Of a stretch of DNA of 64,000 nucleotides, positions 1-13,638 are shown piece by piece. The translations under genes were made by a program, and so were the position numbers. The DNA comes from Helicoverpa zea (Eukaryota > Arthropoda > Insecta > Lepidoptera > Noctuidae): assembly GCF_022581195.2 (NCBI RefSeq), contig NC_061470.1, positions 7,564,001-7,628,000 of the forward strand, written 5' to 3'. Below the pieces are notes generated by a model, which saw only the letters and a list, made by a program, of their open reading frames with translations, was not told the DNA's origin and ran no database searches. Position 1 is the first letter of the stretch; each line of letters starts with the position of its first letter.

Positions 1-327
1 CAACCCGCAGCAACAGCAACAACCTCAAACGGAAATACTTCAATTTTACAGCACAGAACAAATTTCAAATAACAGAACGCTCGCTCGTACAGTCGCGCAC
101 AACAGTCAGATATAGAAATAAATAACGCCACCGCACACGCGGCGCAGGCGCAATCTCCGAGGGTCACGATCTGCGGTCACGTAGCTCCCACTCCCATAAT
201 GCTAGCTATAAGTACACTATACTACTATGTAGACGACTGTACCTACGCTATGAAAATTTTCTATAGGAGCATGGAACGTAGGTTGGTATTCGGAATACGG
301 GGTTAGGCCAAAATGATTGCTACTATA

Positions 328-1287
328 GTTCGGCCATTCAGAGAATGCGTTCCTGACACGTCGCGATTGAACTGACGACGTAACTTTGCAATGGCGTTGC
401 AGTTACGATAAAAATATTTTTGCTGGTTGTTTACCGTTTTAACAATTGAGGAGCATTAAAACAACATTATTATATCAATAATCAATGAATGTTATAATTT
501 TGTGCCAAACTGAGTGTCAAATAACTTGGTAAACAATATTTTTCTAAATCTATACTGCGCTATTACAAGGTTATGTCAGCGGTTTATATTTTGTAGTGCT
601 GTGCTAAAAATAACAGGCAAGTATCGTAATCTGTTCTTATACAGTTATAATATAAAATAATACGTTTTGATTTTCTTTTTAAGAATTGGAAAATAATGGA
701 CTATAAGACTTAATTATAACGTTTATGAAATATAAAAATAAAACTATGACCAAACCGCATTTTTATACTTAGATTAAAAATGGTAACCCCAAATGGCGTT
801 ATGGGCCGCCATTTTGTGACGCTAAAACAGTCGTCCGTTGTCGTTTCGTGCGCATAGACCACGTTTTTCAAGTGTTTTCGATCTGTTTTTATTTGATTAC
901 CCGGCTTTTGTTAGACCGAGATATCAGGATTGATTCTGTTATTGATAATAATATAATTATACATGTAGGCGAAGATGATGATGAAGACACCACCTCCTCA
1001 AGCAAATCGGAGTCTGATTAATATTCTGTTCGCACATTCAATTCAATGTACTTGTAACAAAGAATAAATAAAACAATTTTATTATATGAATATTACCTTT
1101 TTTTGGTTTCCACTTAAATAACTAAAATATAAAACAAATGATTCCGCCAATTTAAAACGAAAATAATCTTAAAATAATGCGGCGGTTCATTTTGAAGGAA
1201 CGGTAACGAACTCAGTGTTATGTTGTGCCCATCACTAGTCGTGACTAACTGATAGGTGTCAGGAACGCATTCTCTGAACGGCCGAAG
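328..1287 (+). mobile_element. Internally deleted DNA transposon with inverted ends
   Basis: The left end begins GTTCGGCCATTCAGAG and the right end is an inverted copy, ending GAACGGCCGAAG, giving terminal inverted repeats of about 30 bp that fade inward. TATA flanks both sides, which suggests a short target duplication. The first 165 bp (328-492) are identical to the first 165 bp of the MITE at 53660 and to the mirrored MITE at 47199, so this is a longer member of the family that produced those MITEs. Near the right end a short coding exon with a stop codon is followed by AATAAA-type signals. I cannot place the element in a superfamily with confidence. Confidence 0.8.
915..1021 (+). pseudogene. 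Last-exon remnant of a transposase-like protein
   Basis: After a pyrimidine-rich acceptor (gcttttgttag) an open frame of about 35 codons runs to a TAA at 1019-1021. It starts RDIRIDSVIDNN and ends in an acidic/serine tail (GEDDDEDTTSSSKSESD). AATAAATAAA follows within about 50 bp, as for a 3'-terminal exon. It lies inside the inverted-repeat element, which makes it a likely remnant of that element's own protein. No catalytic residues survive, so the transposase family cannot be identified. The exon could also be fortuitous. Confidence 0.45.
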
Positions 1288-4200
1288 TATAATTATATCA
1301 ATAAATGGTTTATAGAATGGGTGTGTTCGGTAAAAGATGTGGGCTTTCTTGAAATGTTTCCAGTCTATTCTTCTTTTTGGTGACAGACGATTTAATGAAA
1401 GAACACGGCATTAACATTGGCGTTTTGAATTGTTCTGAAGTTGGCACATTAGACAGCTCAGAAAATAGTTTTTTAAGAAACTAGTAAAAATGCGGTCGCA
1501 ATCTTAAAATAAGAACCTTCAGAAAAGTTTCATTATAAGTCTTACGTAAAGTTAAAATAACACAGGAGCTATAAATTGAACACAACACAAGCACAAAGAC
1601 TAATTATTTAAAATCAATCAACCTCTGTTCGCATTTTCCTTGGCTCACCGGTTTGGTTCCATTAAAATCTTCTCGACTAGCTTCTCTAATGAGTCCTAAA
1701 GTATTATGAGCTTCACGAGCACCCGTCTCCGTGTGGTCATACACCATGATTGATAGCTCTTCATAGCTCTTCACTTTTAATGGTAATGCATACTCGTTAC
1801 TCCAAACTCCTCGGTGATTTTAGTGACATTTGAAAAAAGAATATTTTGCCAGCCAGCCTTTGAATTTTATCTGTAGTCTATTATTGTTTATGCCCTATTG
1901 TTTTAGGCTTTGTATAATTGCTTTTTGGATCTATTTTAATGGAAATGAAAGTTTTATATTGATGAATAATTTGAAGTGAATGCGTTTTTTTATTTAAGGT
2001 GGGTTTATTTATTTGATTTGTATTTTGTGTTGTGATGATGAATGGTTCACCTTTTAATCAACTGTTTGTTGCCTTGGCTGCGAATAAAGATTATCTAAGC
2101 TCACAAACTGGTCTAACTTTGGCGGGGGTAAATAGCTGCCTACGCCAGCTTAATAGTGAAACGGTTAATAACCAGTGACTAAATTAAAAAATATAAAATT
2201 TCCATAAACCGTGTAAGACATTCGTGATGGTCTATAACCAACTTTGAACATAGAAAAATCCGTGGGTGGTCGTTAACCATACAAACACCGTAAACAAACT
2301 GAGAAATTGAAATATTATTCGTCAAATACACAAATCGAGCTCGTTACGGGGTCAAAGAATTCACTTCGGTGCATAAAAAAATAATTTAACAGCAATTTTT
2401 CACAGCTATCCGATGGATGGGCGGCTAATTTGTCCAAATGCTGCACCTTGGAGCGCGCGGGCGCATCCCATTGTGTTAGATCAAATATGGCGTCTTTAAT
2501 GGCGCCGTAGACGCTGACATATTGCCCTACGTGTTGTAACTGTTATTTATCGAGGCACCACTGTGCGCGTCTGTACGAAATTAAGCAGCTTTATGCTGGT
2601 CAGGTCACTTCTTCTGACCTCTTGCTGTGCGTCTTTTCATTGATATTGAATGACTTCATGATCAATATGGTTTTTGTGATACGATTTATTACCTCCACTA
2701 GTAATGGAAATGGTTTATGTAGCTTTTGGTTTGGAATAGTCTACAGCCTGTTTTGTTAACCGTTTAATGGGTCCTTATGCCTTTCAGCAGTTTTCAGAGC
2801 TTTTATCAGAAAGACATCCAATGTCATTGCAATTATAATGCAATAATAATATAATTAATTATACTACCAGCATACACTAGTCTACATCCAATTTTATCAC
2901 CCAACACAATCTACTACCCAAACAGTCTACATGTAGCACCAAAACAGTCTACATGTAGCACCAAACCTATATTGTGTAAACTTTTTAAATAAAAAGTACA
3001 GTCGAGTAAAAAAGGTAAAAGTCATTAGTCATTTTGTACGTCGAGGCGCCGAATCACAACGCGGTAAAGACTCGACTCATGGTACCGTGGGCTCTTTGTA
3101 TTCTTCGACTACCCTCCCACCGCTACTTGGAGAAGTAGTGGAAGTCACGCTCACGCCTTTGTCGGGAGCCGGCGAGCCAGCTTTTGTCTGTCTGCGAAAC
3201 TGCCTTTTTTGCTGTACCTTGTCTAAGCGGGGTACCTACGTCTGGGTGCTCTACAGAAATGAGTCTAGTATTTTTTGAGGTGTGGCTTAGTTAGGTATTT
3301 TTGTAATGTTTTGGTTGTAGTTTTTGGAGATAAGTAGCGGCATGTAGGTAATCAGAAAAGCTATTAGTTCTCTTACAATGTTGATTTCATGAAAAATTTA
3401 AATGTGTATTCCAGATTTGTAATCTAGGAACTCACAATAGAAAAAAAACATATAATTATAATGCAGAATTCAATTCCTGAGCCATCCATTCACACAAATC
3501 ATTGTCCCGTTGTAAAACAATCGGGCTCGCGCCGAGATTTCCCAGCGCCACGAGACAGGGCGCCCAATACAAATGACATTTTAAAAACCGCTCTCCAGCC
3601 TACCTATAGCTCATTTTACATATACTTGTGTTTCGCACGCACGCTCCGTGCGCAACGTCGATAAAAGAGGGCGTGGCCGTCACCGCCGCATCCACCAATC
3701 AGGTTCCTCCGCTCCACGTGTGCGTACGGCTCACCCTTTCATGTGTGCCGCGTCAGTACCCAAGTGTGAGTGCGACGTTTCGTTTATACGCCCGTGGTGT
3801 ATATGGGCGTAAATAAGTATATGCCGGCTACCGGCACCACAAAGGTTCCCATATCTTTTATGTTCTGAGATCCTTATCTCGTGGTTTCTTATTTTACATT
3901 TGAGATGGTGGTCTAGAATTAACGGTCAGCCCCATAAACACGCTATAACAAACTTTAATATGCCCGTAATACAAAATAATCTGTGATTTTTACTGCGTTC
4001 CCTGCGTTAATAGGTTGTTACAGATCGAAAGATAGCGCACGGGTGTTTTTTGGTAACAAATATTCATGAATCACGCTGATTGAATTGTTAATGGCTCTAA
4101 ATTGTTGATTATCGTGATGTAAATGATGTTTTTGAGTGCCAGTTTATGTAAAACAATGCAGATATATTTATCTTCAGCGTTATTACAGACTTATTAGGTC

Positions 4201-5486
4201 AGGCATTCATTACCATAAAATTTTAAAGTTTAAGGTTAAAATTGAGTCATTACTTGTTAAATAAGAGCCGATGTACTTCGTAAAATCAATCAAACGGTCG
4301 CACAGAATTACAAATAAAGAAGCCACAAAATTTTTAATTCGAATTTCGAACATCAAAGAGAGCTTGTTCTATATTCGAAATTGAGCGACAATAAAAGACC
4401 GTTTTCCCGCCAAAATTCGATTAGCGAGGTACAGAGGGACAAAGGAAGTCGTTTATACGGGGGGCGGTTTTAAAATTGATTTTGGAAGAGGGGCGGGGGC
4501 TCATAGGTGAGTGGTCGACTGTACACGACTGAAGCGGGGCAATTCATCATTTTAGTTTGTCGTTAGATAGGTACTTGAATTTTGAGTTTTATACGCCCAC
4601 TGCGTTGAATCAGAAAAGTCCCTATCGTAATTGTCATACAGGGTCAAAAGTTGTACCTATTGACTGCCTATGTAGGTATTGTTACAAAATAGAAATAGTT
4701 TTAAGGAGGCAAACCAAACAATTTCTGCGTCGTGGGTCGTCTATCTTCCTACCTTTAAGTATTATTACCAACTGCCATCCATTCCTAGTATCACATCAAA
4801 AATTCTCACGACCACCATCAGTGTTCAATTTCTCAAAAAACAAAAGCATCGATTACCATCGATTTCCTTTCAATACAAAAGCCTAGTTCTTTCATAACAT
4901 TGAACATACAAACATACACAAAAGGCCTGACTCTAGTGTTTACTCGATCGAGGGTATGATCAAGTAGGTACGGACCACAGAGTAAGGAATGAGAGGAGAT
5001 GCTATAATGCATGTAGGCCAGACGCCTAGTCAAATACGTATAGTGTACATGACCAAAATGATCAGTTACGAAGGCGTCCGTTTTTTGAGACATTTGTCAT
5101 AAATTTTTGGTATTACAAAAAATCGACATCCCGAACACCGATCCCGATCATTCCTTTTATAAGGGCAGAAACAGTAACGTTCTTCGTCTTCAGAACATCG
5201 CACCTCCGCTAGTCATTTTATTCTCCATGCTACGAACCCTCTAGTTGTAAGTAGGAACGGACGTTTTACCCCTAAGAGGGTAGGCAAACACACTCGATCG
5301 CCTAACAAGTGGGTAGATGGGTGATAAAAATGCACTTGCTGATTGGTTTGCTAGCCCTTGAAGTCTGAAGTAGTATTTGATACAAGATTGTTTTAACCGA
5401 CGATGAAGAGGGGTTTGGTGATGTTTTCGTAGCTTGCTATAGAATTGGGCTTGTTGGGCAGGTTTCATACTTACCTAATAAGAAAT

Positions 5487-6004
5487 TGTCTGCGAATAGT
5501 TACTGTATTCCAAAAACTTAAAATACTGTCTTTACCATGTCTATATATATTTGAAACATGCATGTTTGTTAAAAACAATTATGATCTATTTGAAAAAAAA
5601 AAACACTACAAAACAAATAGTAGAGTACGACACAAAGACAAATTGAAATTACCCCAAATAAAATTAATATTATATAAGTAACCACTTGCCAAATAATATC
5701 CAAGATTTACCATCGTTATTATTTAAAAGAGTGCTATTTAGACTGTTATTAGAAAAAAAATACTACAGTATCAAAGAATACTTTGAGGATCAATCGCTAG
5801 TGACATAATAAATAAATATATTTGACTATACATACAATATAATATACAAAAATGACATAATTACAATAATAATATAATGTAATTTTATTATAAATATTTT
5901 GTACGCCATAGTATGGCAGGATATGTTGGAACCAGAAATTTGCACCATCTATTGTACCATATTCTGACAAATAAATATTTTTGATTTGATTTTGATTTGA
6001 GATA
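5487..6004 (+). pseudogene. LINE (non-LTR retrotransposon) C-terminal relic with 3' tail
   Basis: The translation contains LKILSLPCLYIFETCMFVKNN and then a basic stretch. This aligns by eye with LNLLTFPSIYILEMALFVKGN in the better-preserved LINE at 54224-55115, so it is the region C-terminal to the reverse transcriptase. The frame stops at 5679-5681. The homologous C-terminus (LFKRVLFRLLLEKKYYSIKEYF) continues in another frame to a TAA at 5806-5808, so a frameshift has broken it. An AT-rich 3' UTR ends in a TTTGAT-type repeat at about 5980-6004. It is a dead, 5'-truncated copy. Confidence 0.75.
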
Positions 6005-9000
6005 TACATATTTTACAAGTCAATAGTTGCTGCTTTTTGACAAAATGTTTATCTACTTACCTAATTACGGTTATTTAATATACCTATTTAGAAGTTAATT
6101 CCAGTCAAGTATATACATCTTAAAAGACAGATCAGAAGGGGTAGACAAATATTAAAAACACATAATTCATAGGCATACAACCATGCAAGTTTTATTGCTT
6201 ACAAACATTACTTTTATATAGATGATTTGACGATATAAAAACTTAAGTTATTGGAAGTACCTACAGTGTTCTAGATAATTTGGAAATCATGACAATTCTA
6301 CAGGTCTGTCATCCCAGTCGACGTCGTAACTTCTTCTTACTTAATACTTATAGGTACCAGTATCTAACTTTATATTAGAGTTTCCATTAAAACCTTTTAC
6401 GTCGATGATGCATCAAAAAACATCTAAATAGGTATCCGTCTTAGCAAGTGTCAATGTGGAGATACTAAAAATTTAAATACTAGGTGCTTACCTAACTATT
6501 GACTTGAAACTTCATGAAATCCTACACGGATCTATGGCCCGTAACTCTTAGGTATCTATAGACAATGCGATATTCAATAACTCTATGTTACATCTATCTA
6601 TTTAAATACAACAGTAATGGAGTATTTTGTAACTAATTATCTATTGTTCTGCTTGCTAAATTGCAATAGAGATGGCAAAACCAATCTTGACTATGTACAA
6701 GTTAACGTCGTTTAACTAATAATAAAATTCTTCGTTTTACCTATCCTGTGCTTACTTGAAGATTTCTGTAAATAAAACGGGTTTCCCAAAATTAACGCAA
6801 GATTTGGAATAAATAGAAAACACAATTTTTCGTCTTTTGTTTGTATTTTTTTGATACATTAAGTGCATGGAATAGAGTTACTTATGCAGTGACACATGGC
6901 TATACAAGCTAGACAAAAATACTGAATAGGTAGGTATAATTAAGCACTAATTAATATCTACCTAAAATGAAAATCCCTTTTTAACTTATTGCCTGACTTT
7001 CCAAAGTTCCAAAACTATTTACATAAGTTGACTTCATCCACTGCTTTCTGGCTAAAAATAGAACCAGCTGTTACAGGAAAAGTTTTTTCTCCGTAACTAT
7101 GTCGAGGTACCCCTAAATGACTTGCAAGTCGGTTTAGGAAGCGCAAGTCAGTGGCGGGAACGCAAGATTAATATAAGTCAAGCTGCAGTAAATGCTGGCT
7201 CATCGCGATATAGCCTTAATTAAGTTGGGCCCTTGTTGCCACGCAACTACATATTTGTGTCAAAAACGCGGGAATGTAATGAAGTCTTATGCGGAGTAAA
7301 ACCTCTTTTATTGACAGTAGATATTTTTTTTGGAATTTGAATTTCGAAGGAGTGTTTTCCAGCCAGCACTGACTGTTGTCAGTAATCATCCCTTGAAAAT
7401 TACAGTTGTCGACCGCACGTAAGATACTGTAGAAAATAGAAAAAGTTGATTTGCAAAGAATGGCATTCATATTATGTTTTATATCTCACATTGGCTACAC
7501 TACAATCATATTAAAAAAGTTATTATGACAGATACGTTCGCCGCTATCTCATAGCACTTTTATCGACAATAATTCATTAATATCTTAGATAAAGTTATTA
7601 TAAGGCTGTATGTACATATCATGCCATAATATATTCTGCCAGACAAGCTCATCTCGCGTCATGACAGATGTTATGGTACGCCGCCCTAAAATAGCCCCAG
7701 GCTACACAGACGGCACCATGGCTTATGTTCGTCAAAGAAAAAAAATAATAATGAAAATGGATTTCATTTTGAGCAACTATTTATGTTGTACTTTAATAGC
7801 GAAAATGCAATATTTTCCACTTTAAGTAGAAAGTATTTCTTGATTGGTAAGACTTTAGTAATTTTCTTGTAGGTAGTTAATGCCTCTCGATAGAACCGCG
7901 AAGTTATAGGTACCTATTATAAGCTGGAATGTTCGCTTATGACTTTTACATACTTGTGTGAATTCATCGTAAAATCGTAATTGCTTTGACACACATTCCC
8001 GTGAAAAATATGAAATAAATTATATACATTTTATGCCTATAGGTACGTGACTACTACCATGATGGCTAAGATTCAGTGGCATTTCTAGCACTATTTGAAA
8101 TATAGAAACGTAACGTGCACCAATGTATTTCGAATTAGAAGCTCTGGAAACTTTCTACCTATCTTATACAATTTTTTACGAATTTAGTCACGAAAAACAT
8201 CGAATAATTCAGTTTTTGATTTGTTCACGAATTTCATGAACTGCATAGGTAGCTAAATACAGTGACTATAAGCCACAAGTGCAAAGTTCCCAGGTTCCTA
8301 GGTACGCACTCCTAAGTGTCCGGTTTTGCTCCCCTTCAGCAAACATTCTCCACCCTCCATATTTGCAAGAAATAAACGGTTTTTCCACCCCTACTAATGT
8401 TTCCTCGAACTTACTCGATTCTCGCAACTTCGATGACGTTTCGAGTTCTCGGTTTGCATATTTTTGTTTCTTTATTTATTTGACAATAGCTTTCTAAATA
8501 CTTTGGCGTGAGTTAGGTACTAATAGGTAATAAATAAATAAATAATGTACCTTTAGAAATAAAATTTGTATGACAAGGGAAACTGGTCATTATAGAAAAC
8601 TTACTTTCCTGTTTGTTTATGAAATTACCGAGTTAGCCATTAAATACAATTATTATTTGTACTCACTCAGGTTACTTACACTATTTCTACATGTTTGTCT
8701 TAAACATTTCTTTTAGGAAATACAACCAAAACTTTATCTAATGTGTATATTTTTCATATTTTTTATGTTCCCGTGCCTACATTTTCCTCCCATAACATAA
8801 GTCACAATTTCACTCGTTCTTCACATTTCCAGTAATTTTCTGCAGGGATACCGTGCAAATTCTTTTTATTTTCGAGTTTTTAAAAAACCATAGTACTTCC
8901 TCCTCTCCCTCTGTTATAAGTAATTGTTTTTGCGGCTAATTCTCTCAGTTCCCATTTCTTTGGGGGCCGCTCCACTCGACATTATATTTTTATTTGGTTA

Positions 9001-9388
9001 AACCGGCGCGGGGTGACGCGATTGCTTTTTGATAAGTCAATTTTATTCTAAAGGGGTTTTTAATAGGTTCGTTTTAGTTTCGGATACATTTGGTACCATG
9101 TGTGCAAAATAGATAAATATTTAATGTTGTTACCTATATAGGTGTTCATTTTTTCAAAGAGTTCCATCACTATGGATATATTCATATAAAATTGTCTATT
9201 TCTTTACAATTTTTATAATTTCGATTTTGCCGCCGATTATTATGTACCTTCAGATATAGTCAACGTTCATTGCTGAGAAAACTTAAATATGTCTCACACA
9301 TAACCACAAACACAAATAATTGTAACTTTTAAGGATTCTAAATAAAAATGGCATTATGTCCACTAACAGTTCTATCTTTTGTTAACAG

Positions 9389-9546
9389 CGGATTCGCTAC
9401 TAGGCTCAGGGTCTGACGAGGAAGAGGAAGACGAGTCCAGAGCAGCCAATAACTCCAGCAGTCCAGCTCATGCACCGCATCCCGCGTTACACTCCGAACT
9501 GTCACATAATGGGGACACCAAGCCGCATGATGACTCTGAAGATCAG
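9389..9546 (+). CDS. Lim1: Lim1 LIM-homeobox factor, acidic linker exon
   Basis: This exon lies between an acceptor (gttaacag) and a donor (gttggt), starts at codon position 2 and ends in phase 0. It encodes ADSLLGSGSDEEEEDESRA, then a Ser/Asn/His-rich stretch ending DDSEDQ. In Lim1/Lhx1-type proteins an acidic, low-complexity linker joins the second LIM domain to the homeodomain, and this exon fits that position directly ahead of the homeodomain exon. The family binds DNA in the nucleus and uses its LIM domains to recruit LDB/Chip co-factors. Those LIM domains are not in this window. The identification rests on the next exons; this one alone would not be diagnostic. Confidence 0.88.
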
Positions 9547-9908
9547 GTTGGTAGACATGATATAATATGTAGATAAAAATATGCATAACTTACCTATATG
9601 CTTTGGATAAAGTAGGTAATGCTTATATTTTTTATGTAGATTTCACTAACGATTATACGTAAGGGGAAGCAGGATATCCTATCCTCATTTACGTATACAC
9701 TACAAGAGGCAATTTTTTGACGATCGTTATCTACATCAGTATCTACATTTTTACTCCAAAGTAGTTTTAGTATGCTTATAGAAGGCGTACTAGCAACAAA
9801 CTAATCTGGTAGATATAGGTAATGATGATGAAATATAGACCATCCCGCCTGTACCACAACGGGACAAGTTCACATAGTCGCATTCAGTTGTTTCTCTTCA
9901 CCTCCCAG
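9547..9908 (+). other. Lim1: Short Lim1 intron (362 bp)
   Basis: It runs from donor GTTGGT to acceptor CTCCCAG in phase 0. The content is AT-rich with no recognisable element. Confidence 0.85.
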
Positions 9909-10127
9909 GGTTCGCTGGACGGGGACCCCGAGACCCGGGACTCGCAGGCAGAGAACAAGTCCCCGGACGATGGCAATGGGGGCTCCAAGCGACGGGGACC
10001 GAGGACCACGATAAAGGCGAAGCAACTGGAGATACTGAAGTCGGCTTTTTCGCAGACCCCAAAGCCGACGAGGCATATAAGAGAACAGCTGGCCAAGGAG
10101 ACGGGGTTACCCATGAGGGTGATTCAG
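9909..10127 (+). CDS. Lim1: Lim1 homeodomain exon (arm, helices 1-2, start of helix 3)
   Basis: This exon has 73 codons and is phase 0 at both ends. A polar lead (GSLDGDPETRDSQAENKSP) is followed by KRRGPRTTIKAKQLEILKSA and TPKPTRHIREQLAKETGLPM, then RVIQ. This is the Lim1/Lhx1/Lhx5 homeodomain signature; the TPKPTRHIREQLA block distinguishes it from Lim3, apterous or islet types. The homeodomain starts at about residue 28 of the exon, and the exon ends after homeodomain residue 46. Its composition is much more GC-rich than the flanking intron. The acceptor is CACCTCCCAG and the donor is GTTAGT. In insects Lim1 acts in head, leg and neuronal patterning (family knowledge). Confidence 0.97.
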
Positions 10128-13100
10128 GTTAGTGGTTGGTTTGTCATCTGTTTTTTTAGAACAGTAATAAAACTCAGAAAGCTGGATTGACAATGATTTA
10201 GGATAGACAAGGCAAGGAGTTCCAAACCATGAAAGAACCCTCTTTAAATAAAGTTGTTTAAAAACTACTAGTTAAAAATGCTTCGACATGGTCAACAACT
10301 AACATAAAACTAATTTAATATCATAACCGTTTCTAAGATAAACAAACAGTAGGTAGTAGATACACTTCACGCTAACTTTAGAGAAGCCACCGCGACAGAA
10401 GCGTCAAATTACTTCACAAAAGATTCCATTAGGCCATCTACGGGTTTCCATCTATTTTATATAGGCCATAGAACGGCCAAGTCATGGGGTGCAGACGTTT
10501 TTGTCATCAAATACGAATTATTAAAGTCACGAGGAACATCATACACTTAATTATTATATTGAATACGTTATCTGTGTATTCCAACCTTTGCACCTATCCA
10601 ATGATAAAAAGAAAATTGGTCTGTTATTTTTGTATCTAGAAATTAAATGACTTTAGCTTTGAGTGAGATTCAAAAAAATAATTACCTACTTCGCATTGAC
10701 AAGCAAAGATTATTAGATTCTCAGAATAACTCATACAATAATTCAATAGGTATCAGATTTATGATAAGTTAGAGAAAATTCACCAACGAGGTGACAACAG
10801 CATTAAATTGAAATCTGAATATAAATGCACATTAACGCCAGAGTTCGGCGGAGTTCAATATAAAATTGATTCGTATAAAACCTCTATCAATCACGCACCT
10901 CCGTACGGTAACCGTTACAAATGGCGGCCGCTTCATCATGGCGGCTTGTACGTTTGCAAATTGAATATCGCGCTCGCATCCGTCCAGGAACGCCGTGCCG
11001 ACGTGACAAATATCCTAATTAACGAACCCAGGAATATTGTGACGCTGACACTTAACGCAGGGTATAAATACGATCTCGTTTCGAATGAATTTACAAGTAT
11101 TTTTGCCGATGATTTGGTTTGCAACATGAATTTTGCGTTGGTCAAAACGAAATCTAGATTTTTTGCATGGTGAGCTGTAGTCAAAATTATGACGAATGCT
11201 TGACAACTTAATTTTGGGTATGAGGATTCGTGATAAATATCAATTTTTAGGAATTGTTTTGCAAAAGATTAATCATCAAAACAAACTCAAGTTAATGACT
11301 AACTTCTAGACATGTCATAAAAATAAAAACTGTTTGGATCTAGCATCAATTCTTAAATCGACATTATTTACATTGCGTTGCGTTTGATCATCCATCTCTG
11401 AGTCAACACCAAGCCTACGGTTCGCAGAACTCATAATCAATCGTTCGTTCCCTGATCCGAGCAGAGCTAATGCGGTTGCCGAAACCCTAACCTGATCTAA
11501 CACATGGAATCACGCGATTCTCCACACCATCAGCAACATCTGTCTGTTAAAAGACCCGTCCGTCTGTCCGTCACGCTTTTTGCACTCCTTCCTCTTTGTT
11601 TCAGTTTTTGTTGGCATCGAAATAAAAACCCCAAGTTTTTACCGTCTAGCGGAGTGTTTGTAAACGTAGTCCGTACTGAACTGTCGACTATTCGGTTTCG
11701 TCACCGTTGCGTCTCGATAGTAATTAATGAAATTTGAAAAAAAATCGACCGCTTTTTCTTTCATCAGCTGTTGCAAAAAGTTGCACTTTGTAATTTTGAA
11801 ATTATTCTCAGCGCGAAAGCAAAAACAATGGCTATTTTTTTGGTTATGAAGAGGTGTAATTTGTCTTTTGTATTTAGAGAATACAGAGGAAGCTATTAAA
11901 AAAACTATAAATAATGTTACCATTAGATTAACGTCTTCATTAAGTTGTATTGTGTTAGGATGACAACAAAGATTATATTATTGTTACACTACATACAAAA
12001 ACTCCCAGCGGTAGCATTCAGTTCCGCGCAGTAAGAAAGAGAGAGCTCAGATTTGTTCGTCCGTAAACTGACAAATGTGTGTACAAATATTTACAACGCC
12101 GAGAACTGAAGTAAGCAATATTTTTCTCGTACAAAAACAATGTCAAGTATGTTAAGTGGGATCATAAACAACATTTTTTGTCGTCGGTCGTCAGTCGAGG
12201 CAGATCGCGCGTGTCAAATGTTTGTGCCACCGACACCACATGTGCAAGCGCATAACTGTAAAATGACTTTTTGTATACGGATTTAACTAGTTAACACCGG
12301 TGCGTGTGAAATTTGCCGTTTGAACTTTTCAAGAAACCGCTTCCAATATTTTTTTAACCAAAATGAATTTTCTACTAAATTTATAATTCATTGGCGTTTC
12401 ATCAATTTTGGAATTATAAAGAAAATAGAGTGAAATTAGGCAATTTGTAGGAAAATTAACTTATAATGGATCCCACTTTTTTACTTGAGTAAATGTGATT
12501 GGATAGTTAAACACTTTTTCCATCGAAATTATTGTTGCCTTATTAATATTAAATATTTAAATAAGCGACTATTTACTCTCACTTCACACTTGAATTGATT
12601 TCTTGTCTGGTTTCACAAAAAGTCCTCATCTTACCACATATCTTCAAAAGCCTACAAAAATAATAGTTCTTTCATATCTCCATAATGAACTACTGCCTTT
12701 GTGTAACCACAGATTCAGTAGAATTCCCGACACACATTTAAAGCCGCCGAGTTATTTCAAACCAGACATTACGGGCCCAGGAATGCAGGAAGGGGCATCA
12801 AAATGACAACCTGGCAATCCTGTCACTTCTTTCTAACTGTCACTGTCATCCAACCGCGAAACGAGAAAAAAAAACTACACGGAGATATTTTAATAAGTTC
12901 ATATATTGTAATTTCTTTAGCGTGACGGCCCTTGTCGTCGGCGACAAGCCCTTATTGGCTCATATTTTATTTTGACAGCTCGTATAGTTACTCTAAGTAG
13001 GGTTGTCAAGAATTTCCTATTGGTCCTTATTTTTATGCTAATATAAGTGAAGATATGTAGGTAATGCATTAAAAGTTTTATTCTTAGGTTACATTTATCT

Positions 13101-13280
13101 ATTGCACTGCAATAGGCATGATGACAGTAATCAAAAATCATTAAAATAATATATTTATTAAATTTAACTTGAAGCTTGGAATATAAAACGCGCATTGTTT
13201 TCTTTATTAATAATGTGATTAATATGTATTTTTATAAAATAAAATTACGAAATAAGGCAATTCGCCATGATATCTTGAAC

Positions 13281-13360
13281 ACCAATCAGAGCTCGTGACG
13301 TCATTTCTCAAAACAACTCGCGCGAAAGCGCGCGAACGTCACATTTCGTTATTGTGAACT
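13281..13360 (+). promoter_or_regulatory. CpG-rich candidate promoter at left end of the transposon
   Basis: This stretch contains CGTGACGTCA (CRE-like) and the palindrome CTCGCGCGAAAGCGCGCGA. It lies 50-130 bp upstream of the YqaJ-type exon start. A second GTGACGTCAC lies in mirrored position near 13896-13905, outside the THAP exon. Confidence 0.4.
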
Positions 13361-13409
13361 TCCACTGCGATCTTTGTTTTTATTTAATTAATTGTGTATA
13401 ACACGAGTT

Positions 13410-13537
13410 ATGGAGCCCGGATTTATTAAGGCAAACAGCGCTAATTTGCCTAGAATTGATATCATAATGCTGGGAGAGTTTTTGGCATCAAATAAAGATT
13501 TTTGTTCAGCTGAATTTAGAAATGTTAAAACTTCCAT
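13410..13537 (+). pseudogene. First exon of a YqaJ-type nuclease-like transposon protein
   Basis: It begins at an ATG and runs 42 codons plus 2 bases to a consensus donor (GTAAGT). The peptide begins MEPGFIKANSANLPRIDIIM and continues through LGEFLASNKDFCSAEFRNVKTS. The LPxIDxxMLGEFLxxNxDFCSAExRNVKTS pattern resembles the N-terminus of arthropod YqaJ-domain proteins carried by transposons (family recognition from memory). The catalytic nuclease region would be in later exons, which are missing, so this is a non-functional remnant. A 38-bp tandem repeat of the exon end and donor follows (about 13527-13600). Confidence 0.55.
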
Positions 13538-13638
13538 GTAAGTATACTAGATTAATTAAAAAAAACTTCCATGTAAGTGTATTAGTTTAATTAAAAAAAC
13601 TTCTATGTTAGAATCTAGAGAACTATGTAATAACTTAC

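Larger units (their letters stand above)
1..9388 (+). other. Lim1: Intron upstream of the first visible Lim1 exon
   Basis: This stretch ends in a good acceptor (ttgttaacag) before the first recognisable coding exon. That exon begins at the second base of a codon, so coding sequence must precede it. I looked for the paired Cys/His motifs of two LIM domains on the + strand and found none, so the LIM exons should lie left of the window. Apart from the transposon at 328-1287 and the LINE relic near 5.5-6.0 kb, it holds AT-rich sequence with many AGGTA words. CpG-rich spots occur at about 90-190, 2440-2590 and 3600-3800; the last contains a CCAAT box and a CACGTG E-box. An unannotated alternative first exon cannot be excluded. 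Confidence 0.6.

Noticed and set aside
1..9388. Search for LIM-domain exons of Lim1
   Set aside because: No Cys/His pairs with LIM spacing were found on the + strand, so the LIM exons are taken to be outside the window.
10808..11173. 121-codon + strand open frame in the large Lim1 intron
   Set aside because: No ATG at its start, no recognisable domain, and an overlapping long frame on the other strand. CpG-bearing non-coding sequence explains it better.
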